Positions 34,924 through 43,698 of a stretch of 64,000 nt of DNA are shown here, piece after piece. The stretch is from Streptomyces galbus (lineage in GTDB: Bacteria; Actinomycetota; Actinomycetes; Streptomycetales; Streptomycetaceae): positions 124,001 through 188,000 of the forward strand of contig NZ_SZPR01000012.1 in NCBI RefSeq assembly GCF_005280195.1, read 5' to 3'. Made by a program: the position numbers and the translations under genes. The notes under the pieces were generated by a model, which saw only the letters and a list, made by a program, of their open reading frames with translations, had not been told where the DNA came from and did not search any database. How positions within the stretch are numbered: position 1 is the stretch's first letter; each line of letters begins with the position of its first letter.

Positions 34924-37776
34924 TCAGCGGCGCAGCGTGTGAGCGGCCGGTGCGGTCCTCCCCCCGGGTCCGGCCGCGGCCGGGGCGGCCGGGAGCGTCC
35001 AGTTCTGCGCGCCCGTGCCGTTGCAGGTGTAGATCTGCAACTGGGTACCGCCGGACGTGGCGGAGTTCGGGACGTCCAGGCACTTGCCGGACTGCGGGTT
35101 CACGAGGGAGCCGGCCGTGCCCGAGGTCCACCGCTGTGCGCCGGTGCCGTTGCAGCGGTAGAGCTGGACCGGCGTGCCGTCGGCGGTACCGCTGTTGCTG
35201 ACGTCCACGCACTTGCCGAGCACCCGGAGTGTGCCGTCGGGGGCGATCGTCAGGTCCTGGGCGTAGGTCTGGTTGCAGCCCCAGGTCTGGATGTGCGTGC
35301 CGTCCCCGGTGCCCGAGTCGGCGACGTCGACACAGAGCTTCCCGCTGCCGCCGGTCACGCCGGACGTGACCGGTCCCACCCGCGGTGAAGCCGGGGCCGC
35401 GACGCCACCGGAGTAGGAGGGCGGGGCGGCGGAGGCGGCGGAGGCCCACCCGGTGTCGGGCGCGGTGCCCAGCGTGAAGGTGAGGGTGCCGCCGGAGGTG
35501 AGGGCCGTGGCGGGCGCGTAGGCGTTGTTCCAGGCGTCCCCGTCGAACGTGGCCGACTGGACGTAGGGCGCGTCGTCCGCGGCTCCGGTGCCGTTGACGG
35601 TCAGCGTCCTGCCCGAGGGCAGGGTGACGACCGCCTGCGGGAAGACCGGGGACCCGAGGGCGAGGTCGGCCGTGCCCGGGGTCTGCGGGAACATGCCGAG
35701 CGCGGACCACACGTACCAGGCGCTCATCGCGCCGAGGTCGTCGTTGCCGTCGGCGAGCCCGCTCGGGGTGTCGGACCAGATCTGGTTCTGGATGGCCCGG
35801 ACCGTGCCCTGCGTCTTGTACGGCGCCCCGGTGTAGTCGTACTCCCACGGCAGTTCGATGCTGGGCTCGTTGCCCACCCACGCGTAGCCCTTGTCACCGG
35901 TGAAGCTGCGCAGCACGGTGTCGAGGTAGTGGTTCATGACGGTGTTCCCGCCCTTGGCCCGGGCGAGCCCGGCCACGTCGAACGGGATCATGCCGGTGTA
36001 GATCCACGAGTCGCCCTCGACCATGTCCGTACCGCTGGTGGGGTCGAACCCGCCCGTCCAGGACCCGTTGGCGTTGCGGGGTTCCACGAACCCGGAGGCG
36101 GGGTTGAGCACGTTGCGCCAGTCCTGCGCCCGGGCGGCGTACGTCTTCTGGTCGGCGCTGTCACCGAGGGAGCCGGCCAGCGCGGACAGGGCGAAGTCGG
36201 CGGTGTCGTACTCCAGCGTGGTGGCGACCGGCCCGTAGAAGTTGCAGCAGCCGTAGCTGCCGTCGTGCGGCATGTAGCCGGGGGAGTTCAAGTAGTTCAG
36301 GCCCGGCCGGTCGTTGTTGGCCTTCGACGCCTGGGCCACCAGGCCCCGGAGCGTCTCGGCGGTGTCGAACTGCCGGGCGCCGAAGGCGTAGTAGTCGGCG
36401 ACGACGGCGGCGGCGGGGTCACCCACCATGACGTACGACTCGCCGTTGTACTCCGACCACTTGGGGAAGAGACCGGTCTGGCGGTAGTCGTCGAGCATCG
36501 ACTGCGCCGTGTCGGAGGCCACCTGCGGGTCGACCAGCGCCTCCAGTTGCGCCTGGGAGCGGTAGATGTCCCACCCGGAGTAGTTGCCGTAGACGGCCTG
36601 GTGACCGGGGTCGACGGTGTGCGTGCGGCCGTCGAACCCCGCGTACTGCCCGTTGGTGTCGCTGACGATGTTCGGGTGCAGCAGCGAGTGGTACAGCGCC
36701 GTGTAGAACATCCGCTGGTGAGCCGCCGTGCCGCCACCGATCTGGATCTTGCCGAGCTCCGCGTTCCACGCGTTCTGGGCGGCCGCACGGGTGGCGTCGA
36801 AGTCCCAGCCCGCGTTCTCCGCGGCCCGGTTGGCGGAGGCGTTGGCGACGGAGACGTAGCTGATGCCGACCTTGGCCTGCACGGTCGGGTGGGCGGTCGC
36901 GTCGAACGTCACGTACCCGTTCTGGGCGGCGGCCCGGGCGGGTCCCACCACGGCGGCGGAGGTGGAGGCCCTGCCGGAAGCGGGGGCCGGACCGCCGTGC
37001 AGCACCGGCCTGTCGGGCCTCTCCACGGCGGTCCGGCCGGCGCCGTGGACGGCCGGCCGGCGCAGGGTGGACGTGGCCGCGGGAGTGCCGCTGCTCTTGA
37101 ACGGCTGGTCGAAGACCATGTCGAAGTAGACGGTGTACGTGTTGCCCGCGCCGCAGAAGTGCCCGCTGGTGACCTGCCCGCTCACCTCGGTGGGCGAGAC
37201 CACGGTGAACTGGGTGCTGCTCGCGCCGTTCTGGCTGCCCGTCAGCTTGAAGACGAGGTTGGCCTGGGTGGTCGAGGGAAACGTGAAGCGTGCCATGCCG
37301 CTGCGCTTCGTGGCGGTCAGCTCGGTGGTGACCTTGTTGTCCAGCGCCACCTTGTACGTACCGGCGGAGGCGGTCTCGGCGGCGTGCGAGAAGCTGTCGG
37401 CCGCCGAGGTGCTGACGGCGCCGACGGTCGGGAGCACCGGGACGTCGCCGGCGGCGCCGCAGCCCGGGCCCGCGATGTGGGTCAGGCTGAAGCCGGTGAT
37501 CGACTTGTCGTTGTACTCGTACCCGCCGCCCGGGGGCCGCGAGGGGGTGTCGGGGCTCCACTGCACCATGCCGAACGGCACGTCGGCGCCGGGGAAGTCG
37601 TTGGCCTCGTTCGACGTCCCGATGAACGGGTCGACGAGCGTGGCGGGGGCGGTCACCAGGGCCGCGGAGGCGGATGCCGCCGCCGCGGCGGGCGCGACGA
37701 GGAAGGTCGCGGCGCAAGCGGTGGCCGCCAGCAGCCCGATGCCCAGGGCCGCGGGTGGACGGGAGGTGGGTCTCAT
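34924..37776 (-). CDS. secreted GH92 alpha-mannosidase with C-terminal ricin-type lectin
   Basis: A 950-residue exported glycosidase. The signal peptide is at residues 1-33 (basic start, core LGIGLLAATACAATFLVAP). The GH92 region (about 40-770) shows VDPFIGTSNEANDFPGADVPFGMVQ, GYEYNDKSITGFSLTHIAGPGC, EGDSWIYTGMIP and PWEYDYTGAP with family acid residues. A ricin-B lectin (about 800-940) has three repeats ending in ...GTGAQRW or similar QxW. It should trim alpha-1,2-mannose from fungal or yeast glycans. A segment at about 250-305 is unusually Arg/Pro/Ala-rich compared with its surroundings. AAGGAG lies 9 nt before ATG 37776. Confidence 0.93.
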   Translation of the reverse strand: MRPTSRPPAALGIGLLAATACAATFLVAPAAAAASASAALVTAPATLVDPFIGTSNEANDFPGADVPFGMVQWSPDTPSRPPGGGYEYNDKSITGFSLTHIAGPGCGAAGDVPVLPTVGAVSTSAADSFSHAAETASAGTYKVALDNKVTTELTATKRSGMARFTFPSTTQANLVFKLTGSQNGASSTQFTVVSPTEVSGQVTSGHFCGAGNTYTVYFDMVFDQPFKSSGTPAATSTLRRPAVHGAGRTAVERPDRPVLHGGPAPASGRASTSAAVVGPARAAAQNGYVTFDATAHPTVQAKVGISYVSVANASANRAAENAGWDFDATRAAAQNAWNAELGKIQIGGGTAAHQRMFYTALYHSLLHPNIVSDTNGQYAGFDGRTHTVDPGHQAVYGNYSGWDIYRSQAQLEALVDPQVASDTAQSMLDDYRQTGLFPKWSEYNGESYVMVGDPAAAVVADYYAFGARQFDTAETLRGLVAQASKANNDRPGLNYLNSPGYMPHDGSYGCCNFYGPVATTLEYDTADFALSALAGSLGDSADQKTYAARAQDWRNVLNPASGFVEPRNANGSWTGGFDPTSGTDMVEGDSWIYTGMIPFDVAGLARAKGGNTVMNHYLDTVLRSFTGDKGYAWVGNEPSIELPWEYDYTGAPYKTQGTVRAIQNQIWSDTPSGLADGNDDLGAMSAWYVWSALGMFPQTPGTADLALGSPVFPQAVVTLPSGRTLTVNGTGAADDAPYVQSATFDGDAWNNAYAPATALTSGGTLTFTLGTAPDTGWASAASAAPPSYSGGVAAPASPRVGPVTSGVTGGSGKLCVDVADSGTGDGTHIQTWGCNQTYAQDLTIAPDGTLRVLGKCVDVSNSGTADGTPVQLYRCNGTGAQRWTSGTAGSLVNPQSGKCLDVPNSATSGGTQLQIYTCNGTGAQNWTLPAAPAAAGPGGRTAPAAHTLRR

Positions 37777-37857
37777 GTCCGTCTGCTCCTTGTGCTCGTG
37801 CCCACCTGGTGCGGGACCGGCGGGCAGCGTGCGGGACAGGACTGTGCGGGGGGCTCT

Positions 37858-37869
37858 GACAACGTTGTC
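37858..37869. promoter_or_regulatory. LacI-type operator upstream of GH92
   Basis: GACAACGTTGTC is a perfect 12-bp palindrome with the central CG typical of LacI-family operators, 82 bp before the mannosidase start. No lacI gene is in the window, so the repressor must act from elsewhere. Confidence 0.7.
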
Positions 37870-38119
37870 TACCGATCGCGTGAACCGGATGCCGGGAGGG
37901 CGGAGCGTGGTGTGTTCGGCGCACGGCGGGGCGGTCGGAGATGCCGGGGCAGGGCGCGTGCTTCCCCGGGACGGTAGGGCGGTTTGCAGGTTCACGTCAA
38001 TAGTGGGCGCGGGTCCCCGACGCGGCCGGCACGTTGCGGCGCGACCAGTGAAGTCAGGCCCGGGGAAGCGGAGTCGCGGCAGTGGGCCTGCCGGTCTGCG
38101 GAGGGTGTGGGGGAGGGCG

Positions 38120-39067
38120 TCAGGCCCGGTGGGCCCATTGCACGAGCAAGGGCAGCAGGATCAGTGCCGCGACCGAGCTCTTGATCACGAGGGCGGCGGA
38201 CATGTCGATGCCCACGTCGTAGCGCTGCGCGAAGATGAACAGGTTCTGCGGGGTCGGCATCGCCGCGATGAGGACCAGATAGCGCAGCCAGTCGCCGTGC
38301 ACCCCGAAGCCGTACCGGGCCACGGCGAACGCCAGCAGGGGGAAGACCACGCACTTGAAGGCGATGATGCCCCCCTCTTCCAGGGTGGTGCCCCGTATCG
38401 ACGGCCCCGCCCCGCCCAGGTGCAGTCCGAGGGCGAACAGCGCCACCGGGGAGGCGCTGCCGCCGACGAAGGCGAAGCTGTCCAGGACGGTCCGCGGCAG
38501 CGGCACGGACAGCAGGTTGAGCAGGACGCCCCCGTTGCAGGCGATGACCAGCGGCGTCAGCAGGGAGGCGCCCACGGCCGCTCCGAGCTGCCGGCTCCGG
38601 CTGCGGGTGCGGTCCGCCCGCCCCAGTTCCATCACCGCGATGACGACGAGGGACAGCACGCACACCTGGAAGAGGAGCACGGGGAAGATCGGTGCCGCGT
38701 TCCCGAACAGCATGATGAAGACGGGGACGGCGAAATAGGCCGTGTTCACCTGGACGGCCGCCATGACGCGCAGCGCGATGCCGCGCGGCTCGCGGATGCC
38801 GCAGGCCCATGCCAGCGCGCCGACGACGACCACCGCGAGACCCGCCGCCGTCGCGTACCCGGTGATCGCCCGCCACTTGAACAGAGCGCCGAGATCGCTG
38901 GAGTAGATGTTGCCGAACAGGTAGCACGGGACCGCGAAGAGGAAGGCGTAGTCCGCGAAGACCTTGGAGCTCTCGGCCGGCACCACCTTCCGTCGCGCGA
39001 GGACGGCCCCGCACCCGAAGGCAAGCATCACCGGCGTGAGCTTTTCCAGCGCCTCGACCGCTCCCAT
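38120..39067 (-). CDS. AEC (auxin efflux carrier)-family transporter
   Basis: A 315-residue membrane protein with about ten hydrophobic helices in two five-helix halves. Features are KLTPVMLAFGCGAVLARR at the start, NTAYFAVPVFIMLFGNAA, and the second-half motif AAMPTPQNLFIFAQRYDVG, typical of the AEC family. It should export or import a small organic acid or amino-acid-like solute. ATG 39067 follows AAGGG by 9 nt. The AraC gene lies 130 bp upstream on the same strand, which suggests co-regulation. Confidence 0.9.
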   Translation of the reverse strand: MGAVEALEKLTPVMLAFGCGAVLARRKVVPAESSKVFADYAFLFAVPCYLFGNIYSSDLGALFKWRAITGYATAAGLAVVVVGALAWACGIREPRGIALRVMAAVQVNTAYFAVPVFIMLFGNAAPIFPVLLFQVCVLSLVVIAVMELGRADRTRSRSRQLGAAVGASLLTPLVIACNGGVLLNLLSVPLPRTVLDSFAFVGGSASPVALFALGLHLGGAGPSIRGTTLEEGGIIAFKCVVFPLLAFAVARYGFGVHGDWLRYLVLIAAMPTPQNLFIFAQRYDVGIDMSAALVIKSSVAALILLPLLVQWAHRA

Positions 39068-39197
39068 GCATGTGCCCTTGCTGTCATGGCGCCCGTGGAG
39101 GGGCCCCGTTCCCTGCCGTGCGCTCATGACGAGGCGCCGGTGACCGCCGACCGCTGACCAGTGTCCGGACGGCCCGGTCGCCGCCCACGTCGTGATG

Positions 39198-40121
39198 TCA
39201 GGGCCGCGGCCGGCGCAGGTCGCTCACGGTTTCGCCGAACTCGCTCCTCAGCGCCCTGCCGAGGTGCTTGGTGTCGTGCACGCCCCATCGTGCCGCGACG
39301 GCCGCCGTGGAGACGTCCGCGAAGGCGGGGTCGAGGAGATCTCGCCGGATCCGGCGCAGGCGTTCGTGCCGGACCCAGGCGGCGAAGGTGAGGTCGCTCT
39401 CCTTGAAGAGCGCATGCAGGTGTCGTACGGAGATGTTGTGCCGGCGTGCGGTGCGTTCCGCGTTCAGCCGCGGGTCGTCCAGGTGGGCCAGCACGTAAGC
39501 GCGGATGCGCTCGACGAGGTCGCTCGCGACGGGAGGGCGTGCGCACGTGGTGTCGGCGAACGCCCCGAGCAGGAGTGCGGTGAGGGCGTCGGCGAGGTGC
39601 ATGCGTGCCGCACCGTCCCGGGGGAGGTCCGCGTCGACGGCGGACAGTGCCTGGTCCAGGAGCCTGCCGATCGCGCCCTGGGCGGGGACGGACAGCGCGG
39701 TACGCCGGCCGATGGTGTCCCCGTGCCTGCCGAGGACCGCCCGGGGAACGCACAGCACCGTGAAGTCACTGGGGACGGCGCCGACGAGCCGGTACGGCCG
39801 CGTGCTGTCGCACGTGAACAGCTCGCCCGGCCGCACGGTGGTGGTGCGGTCGTCCTGGATCGCGGTGACCAGGCCGCGATGGACCAGATTGACGTGCAGC
39901 CATTCCATGCCGCTGGACGTGATGCGGCTGCTGTCCCGCGTCACCGTCGCCGCGGTGGCCCGGATCCGGACGACGACGAGCGGGCCGACGGCGGCCTGGT
40001 CGACCACCGCTCCGCACTCCCGCGGGTCCGGACCGACCACCTGCAGCGGTGCGCACCGGGCCGAGGTGAATGCCTCGAAGGACTTGGTTGCTGGTGAACC
40101 GGAACCCGTGCGCTGCGTCAT
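39198..40121 (-). CDS. AraC-family regulator with AraC_binding_2 domain
   Basis: A 307-residue regulator. The N-terminal half is a cupin-like sensor (KSFEAFTSARCAPLQVVGPD ... MEWLHVNLVHRGLVTAIQDDRTTTVRPGELFTCDSTRPYRLV). The C-terminal 100 residues hold two helix-turn-helices (ARRHNISVRHLHALFKESDL and STAAVAARWGVHDTKHLGRALRSEFG). The second ends in the AraC family signature. It is upstream of the AEC transporter and may regulate it. An upstream hairpin of nine bp at 40223-40250 may be its operator or a terminator. Confidence 0.92.
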   Translation of the reverse strand: MTQRTGSGSPATKSFEAFTSARCAPLQVVGPDPRECGAVVDQAAVGPLVVVRIRATAATVTRDSSRITSSGMEWLHVNLVHRGLVTAIQDDRTTTVRPGELFTCDSTRPYRLVGAVPSDFTVLCVPRAVLGRHGDTIGRRTALSVPAQGAIGRLLDQALSAVDADLPRDGAARMHLADALTALLLGAFADTTCARPPVASDLVERIRAYVLAHLDDPRLNAERTARRHNISVRHLHALFKESDLTFAAWVRHERLRRIRRDLLDPAFADVSTAAVAARWGVHDTKHLGRALRSEFGETVSDLRRPRP

Positions 40122-40222
40122 GCCGTACACCCCCGAGCTGCGTGCATGTGCGATGGCGGGGGAATTCTGCGCGAGGACGGGGGTCTTGCGGCAAGCCCCC
40201 GAGCGCGCTATAAGTTGAGAGT

Positions 40223-40250
40223 GGCAAAGAGCGGGTGACCCCTCTTTGCC
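40223..40250. terminator. hairpin between the Nudix-like and AraC genes
   Basis: GGCAAAGAG (40223-40231) pairs with CTCTTTGCC (40242-40250), and the T-rich stretch follows on the plus strand. Terminator or operator both fit. Confidence 0.5.
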
Positions 40251-40351
40251 TTTCTTGTTTCCCGGGCCCGGGTGAGGGCACCGGTCGCCGTCAGGGCGCG
40301 CGTCGTTGGACGCCCGCCCCGACGGCACCTCGGAAGCCGGGCCCCCCGGTG

Positions 40352-40885
40352 TCAGCCGAGGCCCACGTGGGCCAGGGCCTGGCGGAGCAGGAAGCCGTGG
40401 CCGCCCGGCATCTCGCTCTGCACCTCGGGTGAGGCCGCCTCGTGCGGGCTGAACCAGACCAGGTCCAGCGCGTCCTGCCGGGGCCGGCAGTCACCGGTCA
40501 CCGGCACGATGTACGCCAGCGACACCGCGTGCTGGCGCGGGTCGTGGTACGGGGTGATGCCGACCGTGGGGAAGTATTCGGCCACCGTGAACGGCTGCAG
40601 GGAGGTGGGGACCCGGGGCAGCGCGACCGGGCCGAGGTCCTTCTCCAGGTGGCGCAGCAGGGCGTCGCGGACCCGCTCGTGGTGCAGGACCCGGCCGGAG
40701 ACCAGCGTGCGGCTGACCGTCCCGTCCGGGCCGATGCGCAACAGCAGCCCGATGCTGGTGACTTCGCCGCTCTCGTCGACGCGCACGGGCACGGCCTCGA
40801 CGTACAGGATCGGCATGCGGGCGCGGGCCAGTTCCAGCTCGTCCTGGCCCAGCCAACCGGGTGTGGTCTCGGTCATGTCAGACAT
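40352..40885 (-). CDS. Nudix-fold family protein (DUF4916-like)
   Basis: A 177-residue protein. The sequence WLGQDELELARARMPILYVEAVPVRVDESGEVTSIGLLLRIGPDG resembles the DUF4916 branch of the Nudix fold. The classic Nudix box G-x5-E-x7-REUxEE is not present, so hydrolase activity is doubtful. A -10 hexamer TATGAT (40897-40892, minus strand) ends six bases before ATG 40885, pointing to a leaderless mRNA and fixing the start at MSDMTE rather than the inner MTETT. The promoter overlaps the end of the amidohydrolase gene. Confidence 0.8.
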   Translation of the reverse strand: MSDMTETTPGWLGQDELELARARMPILYVEAVPVRVDESGEVTSIGLLLRIGPDGTVSRTLVSGRVLHHERVRDALLRHLEKDLGPVALPRVPTSLQPFTVAEYFPTVGITPYHDPRQHAVSLAYIVPVTGDCRPRQDALDLVWFSPHEAASPEVQSEMPGGHGFLLRQALAHVGLG

Positions 40886-40900
40886 TGCTTGATCATACTT

Positions 40901-42040
40901 TCAGTGTCCGGAAGGGAGCCGGTAGACCCGGCGGGCATTGTCCGCTCCCGCCCAGCGCGCGAGCCGCAGCGCGTCGGACAGGTGCAGTTCGTCGGTGTCC
41001 ACGCGGTCCTGGAGCAGGTCGCCCAGTCCGCGGCGGAACGCCAGCGCGCCGAGGTGGTAGAACTCGGCCACACCGTAGGCGTCGGAGCTGTACAGCAGTT
41101 TGCGGAACGGTGTGATCTCCAGTGCCTCCTCCAGCACCGCCCGCGCCCGTGCCGGGCCCACGTGGTGCAGGGTGAGCCCGACGTCCAGGTACACGTGCTC
41201 GAACACCGCGGCCAGGTAGGCGGCCCGGCGCTGGTAGGGCCAGCAGTGCAGCAGCAGTACCGGGACGCTGCCGGCGATCGCGTGCAGCCAGTCGGTGAGC
41301 AGGCTGGGGTCGGCCCGGTGCAGCCGCAGGTCGGCGTCGCCGAAGCCGGTGTGCAGCTGCAGGGGCAGGCCCAGGTCCACGGCGGTCCACAGCAGGTGAC
41401 GGACGAGGACCGGGTCGTCGAGTCGGCCGCCGCGCGCCAGCCAGGTCCGGGCCGCGCGCGTGACCTCGGCGTCCGAGGGGCGGGCCGGGTCGAGGCCGAA
41501 GCCGGTGCGGTAGGCGGCCACCGACTTCACCCCGACCACGCCGGGGCGGCGCACCGAGTCCAGCGCGGCCGCGCGGAACGCGTCGGCGTACGCCCCGGCG
41601 TCCACGCCCCGCGCGGCCACCGTCTCCGCCACCCCCTCCAGCCGTACGACCTCGTGGGCGGTGCCGCCCCCCGCCCGGGCGAGAGCGGCGGGCGGGGTCA
41701 GCGGGAGCGGCGCGTACCCGGTGTCGACGCAGAAGACGCCGGTGCGGGCGGCCGTCAGGAAGCGCCGGTCGACCTCCCGGGCGCCGAGCGCCGCGCGCCG
41801 GGCGACGTAGTCCTCGCGCGGCGCGTGGCGCGGCAGGTCGAGCAGGGGCGCGCAGTGGCGGCGGACGGCCACCCCGGCGGGTGTGTCGAAGGGGGACAGG
41901 CCGGGCCACCGGTCGCCCTCGGTGAGCAGCGACTCGAACCCCGGCCCGTCGAGGTCGCCGGCGGCCACGCCGTGGCAGTGGTGGTCGACCAACTCCAGGG
42001 CGGCCAGCGCCTCGTGGACCGGTCCCTCGGGGGCGCCCAC
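40901..42040 (-). CDS. amidohydrolase, FluG N-terminal-like
   Basis: A 379-residue TIM-barrel amidohydrolase of the amidohydrolase-2 type, equivalent to the N-terminal half of fungal FluG and plant NodGS proteins. Metal-type motifs are VDHHCHGV (H-x-H) at residues 18-25, a mid-barrel HTGF, LLHCWPYQ and a late SSDAYG (Asp). GTG 42040 starts one base after the stop of the glutamine-synthetase-like gene, so the two are translated together. The fused eukaryotic form suggests the two proteins act on the same metabolite, probably a gamma-glutamyl compound. Confidence 0.87.
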   Translation of the reverse strand: MGAPEGPVHEALAALELVDHHCHGVAAGDLDGPGFESLLTEGDRWPGLSPFDTPAGVAVRRHCAPLLDLPRHAPREDYVARRAALGAREVDRRFLTAARTGVFCVDTGYAPLPLTPPAALARAGGGTAHEVVRLEGVAETVAARGVDAGAYADAFRAAALDSVRRPGVVGVKSVAAYRTGFGLDPARPSDAEVTRAARTWLARGGRLDDPVLVRHLLWTAVDLGLPLQLHTGFGDADLRLHRADPSLLTDWLHAIAGSVPVLLLHCWPYQRRAAYLAAVFEHVYLDVGLTLHHVGPARARAVLEEALEITPFRKLLYSSDAYGVAEFYHLGALAFRRGLGDLLQDRVDTDELHLSDALRLARWAGADNARRVYRLPSGH

Positions 42041-42041
42041 G

Positions 42042-43445
42042 TCAGTACCGCCAGCGGTAGGCCGCCGCCACCCGCTCGTCGTCCAGCCCCGCCACGCCGG
42101 CCGCCTCGCCCTCCCGCACGGCGCTCACCGCGTCCGCGAGGACCGGGCCGAGCGCGTTCCGCAGCACTTCGTCGCCGCGGAACGCGGTCACGGCCTCGTC
42201 CAGCGAGGCCGGCAGCCTGCGCACGCCGCGCTCCGCCGCGCGCGCCGCGTCGAGCAGCACCGGGTCGCCGGTCGTCTCCTCCGGGAGCCGTGCGCCGGAC
42301 CCGACTCCGTCGAGTCCCGCGGCGATCAGACAGCCGAGGGCCAGGTACGGGTTGGCGGCCAGGTCCACCGGTTTGACCTCCAGGTTGGCCTGTTCCTCGC
42401 GGTGGCCCGCGGTCCCCGGGACCAGGCGGACCGCCGTTTCGCGGGTCTCCAGGCCCCACGCGGTGAACACCCCCGCCCACTGCGACGGCTTCAGGCGCAG
42501 GTAGCTCGCCGGGCTGGGCGCCGTGACGGCCGTCAGCGCGGGCAGCCGGCCCAGGATCCCGGCCGCGAACGCCTCCCCGCCCGCCGTCAGGCCGTGCCGG
42601 CGGTCGCCGCCCGTGTGCAGGTTGCGGCCGTCGCGCCAGGCCGACAGGTGGACGTGGCCGCCGTTGCCGACCCCGCGCGCGGACACCGCGGGCGAGAACG
42701 ACACGCGCAGGCCGTGGCGGCGGGCCACCGCCCGGATCGTCTGGCGCACCAGCACGCTGCGGTCCGCCGCCGCCACCGGGTCCAGCGCCCCCACCGACAT
42801 CTCGAACTGTCCGGCCGCGTACTCGGGGTGCACCTGGTCGACGTCCACGCCCTGGGCCGCGCACGCGGCGAGCAGGTCGGCGAGGCAGTCGCTCAGCTCG
42901 ACCTGCCGGGCCGCGCCGTACGCCGGGCCGGTCGTGGCCGGCACGAACTCGCCCTCGGGTGCCGTGTCCAGGCCCACCGACCACTCGATCTCCAGGGCCG
43001 CCCGGACGGTGAGCCCGTGCAGGTCCGCGGCCCGGGCGACGGTCCGGCGCAGGAACGTCCGCCCGCAGCCGGGGTGCGCGGTGCCGTCCTGCGCGATCCG
43101 GTCGACGGGTGCCCACGCCCAGCCCGGCTGCGCGGCCAGCACCGTCAGCCGGTCGAGGTCCGGGTAGAGCCGCAGGTCCCCGTCCGGGCCGCCGAGCACG
43201 TCCGTGGTGACGCTGCGGTCGTCGGCCAGGAAGGTGTCGAACACCGGGGACATCCCGACGCCCCACGCCGCGGCCGACGCCAGCTTCGCGGTCGGCACCG
43301 TCTTCACCCGGCCCACGCCGGCGGTGTCGACGTAGGCCAGCACGATCCCGTGCACGCCCCGCCCGGACAGCTCCCCGCTCAGCGCGGTCGCCCGCTCGAC
43401 GTCGCCGGGGCGCCCGCCGGGCACCGGATCGGCCAGGGTGGTCAT
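42042..43445 (-). CDS. glutamine synthetase-like gamma-glutamyl ligase, FluG C-terminal-like
   Basis: A 467-residue GS-I-type ligase. The grasp-like N domain (VLAYVDTAGVGRVKTVP) is followed by the catalytic domain: ALEIEWSVGL (metal Glu), HPEYAAGQFEMSVG, GVGNGGHVHLSAWRDG (His and Gly of the glutamate site) and REEQANLEVKPVDLAANPYL. These place it with GlnA3/GlnA4-like and FluG-like ligases rather than housekeeping GlnA, because MSI-type Tyr adenylation context is not seen. GGAAGGGG lies 12 nt before ATG 43445. Likely substrate is an amine other than ammonia; this is inference from family. Confidence 0.88.
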   Translation of the reverse strand: MTTLADPVPGGRPGDVERATALSGELSGRGVHGIVLAYVDTAGVGRVKTVPTAKLASAAAWGVGMSPVFDTFLADDRSVTTDVLGGPDGDLRLYPDLDRLTVLAAQPGWAWAPVDRIAQDGTAHPGCGRTFLRRTVARAADLHGLTVRAALEIEWSVGLDTAPEGEFVPATTGPAYGAARQVELSDCLADLLAACAAQGVDVDQVHPEYAAGQFEMSVGALDPVAAADRSVLVRQTIRAVARRHGLRVSFSPAVSARGVGNGGHVHLSAWRDGRNLHTGGDRRHGLTAGGEAFAAGILGRLPALTAVTAPSPASYLRLKPSQWAGVFTAWGLETRETAVRLVPGTAGHREEQANLEVKPVDLAANPYLALGCLIAAGLDGVGSGARLPEETTGDPVLLDAARAAERGVRRLPASLDEAVTAFRGDEVLRNALGPVLADAVSAVREGEAAGVAGLDDERVAAAYRWRY

Positions 43446-43698
43446 GGGCACGCGCCCCCTTCCGGGCTCCCGTCCACCGGGTTCCCGCCGGTCACGCGGC
43501 CCATTGTGCCCCCGGATGATCGGCATGTCCGGGAAATCGGGCGAGGCGGGTGGTCAGGGGGAGGGGGGCGGCCACTCCCCGGCGCCCCTCGAGGCCGAAA
43601 GCCGCCCCGGTAGGGTGGCGAGGGCCCCTCGCGGGCCGTACCGAAGCTCCGCGCCCGCCTCGCGCGTGCCCGTGCCGCCCCCGCACAGAAGGCAGGAC

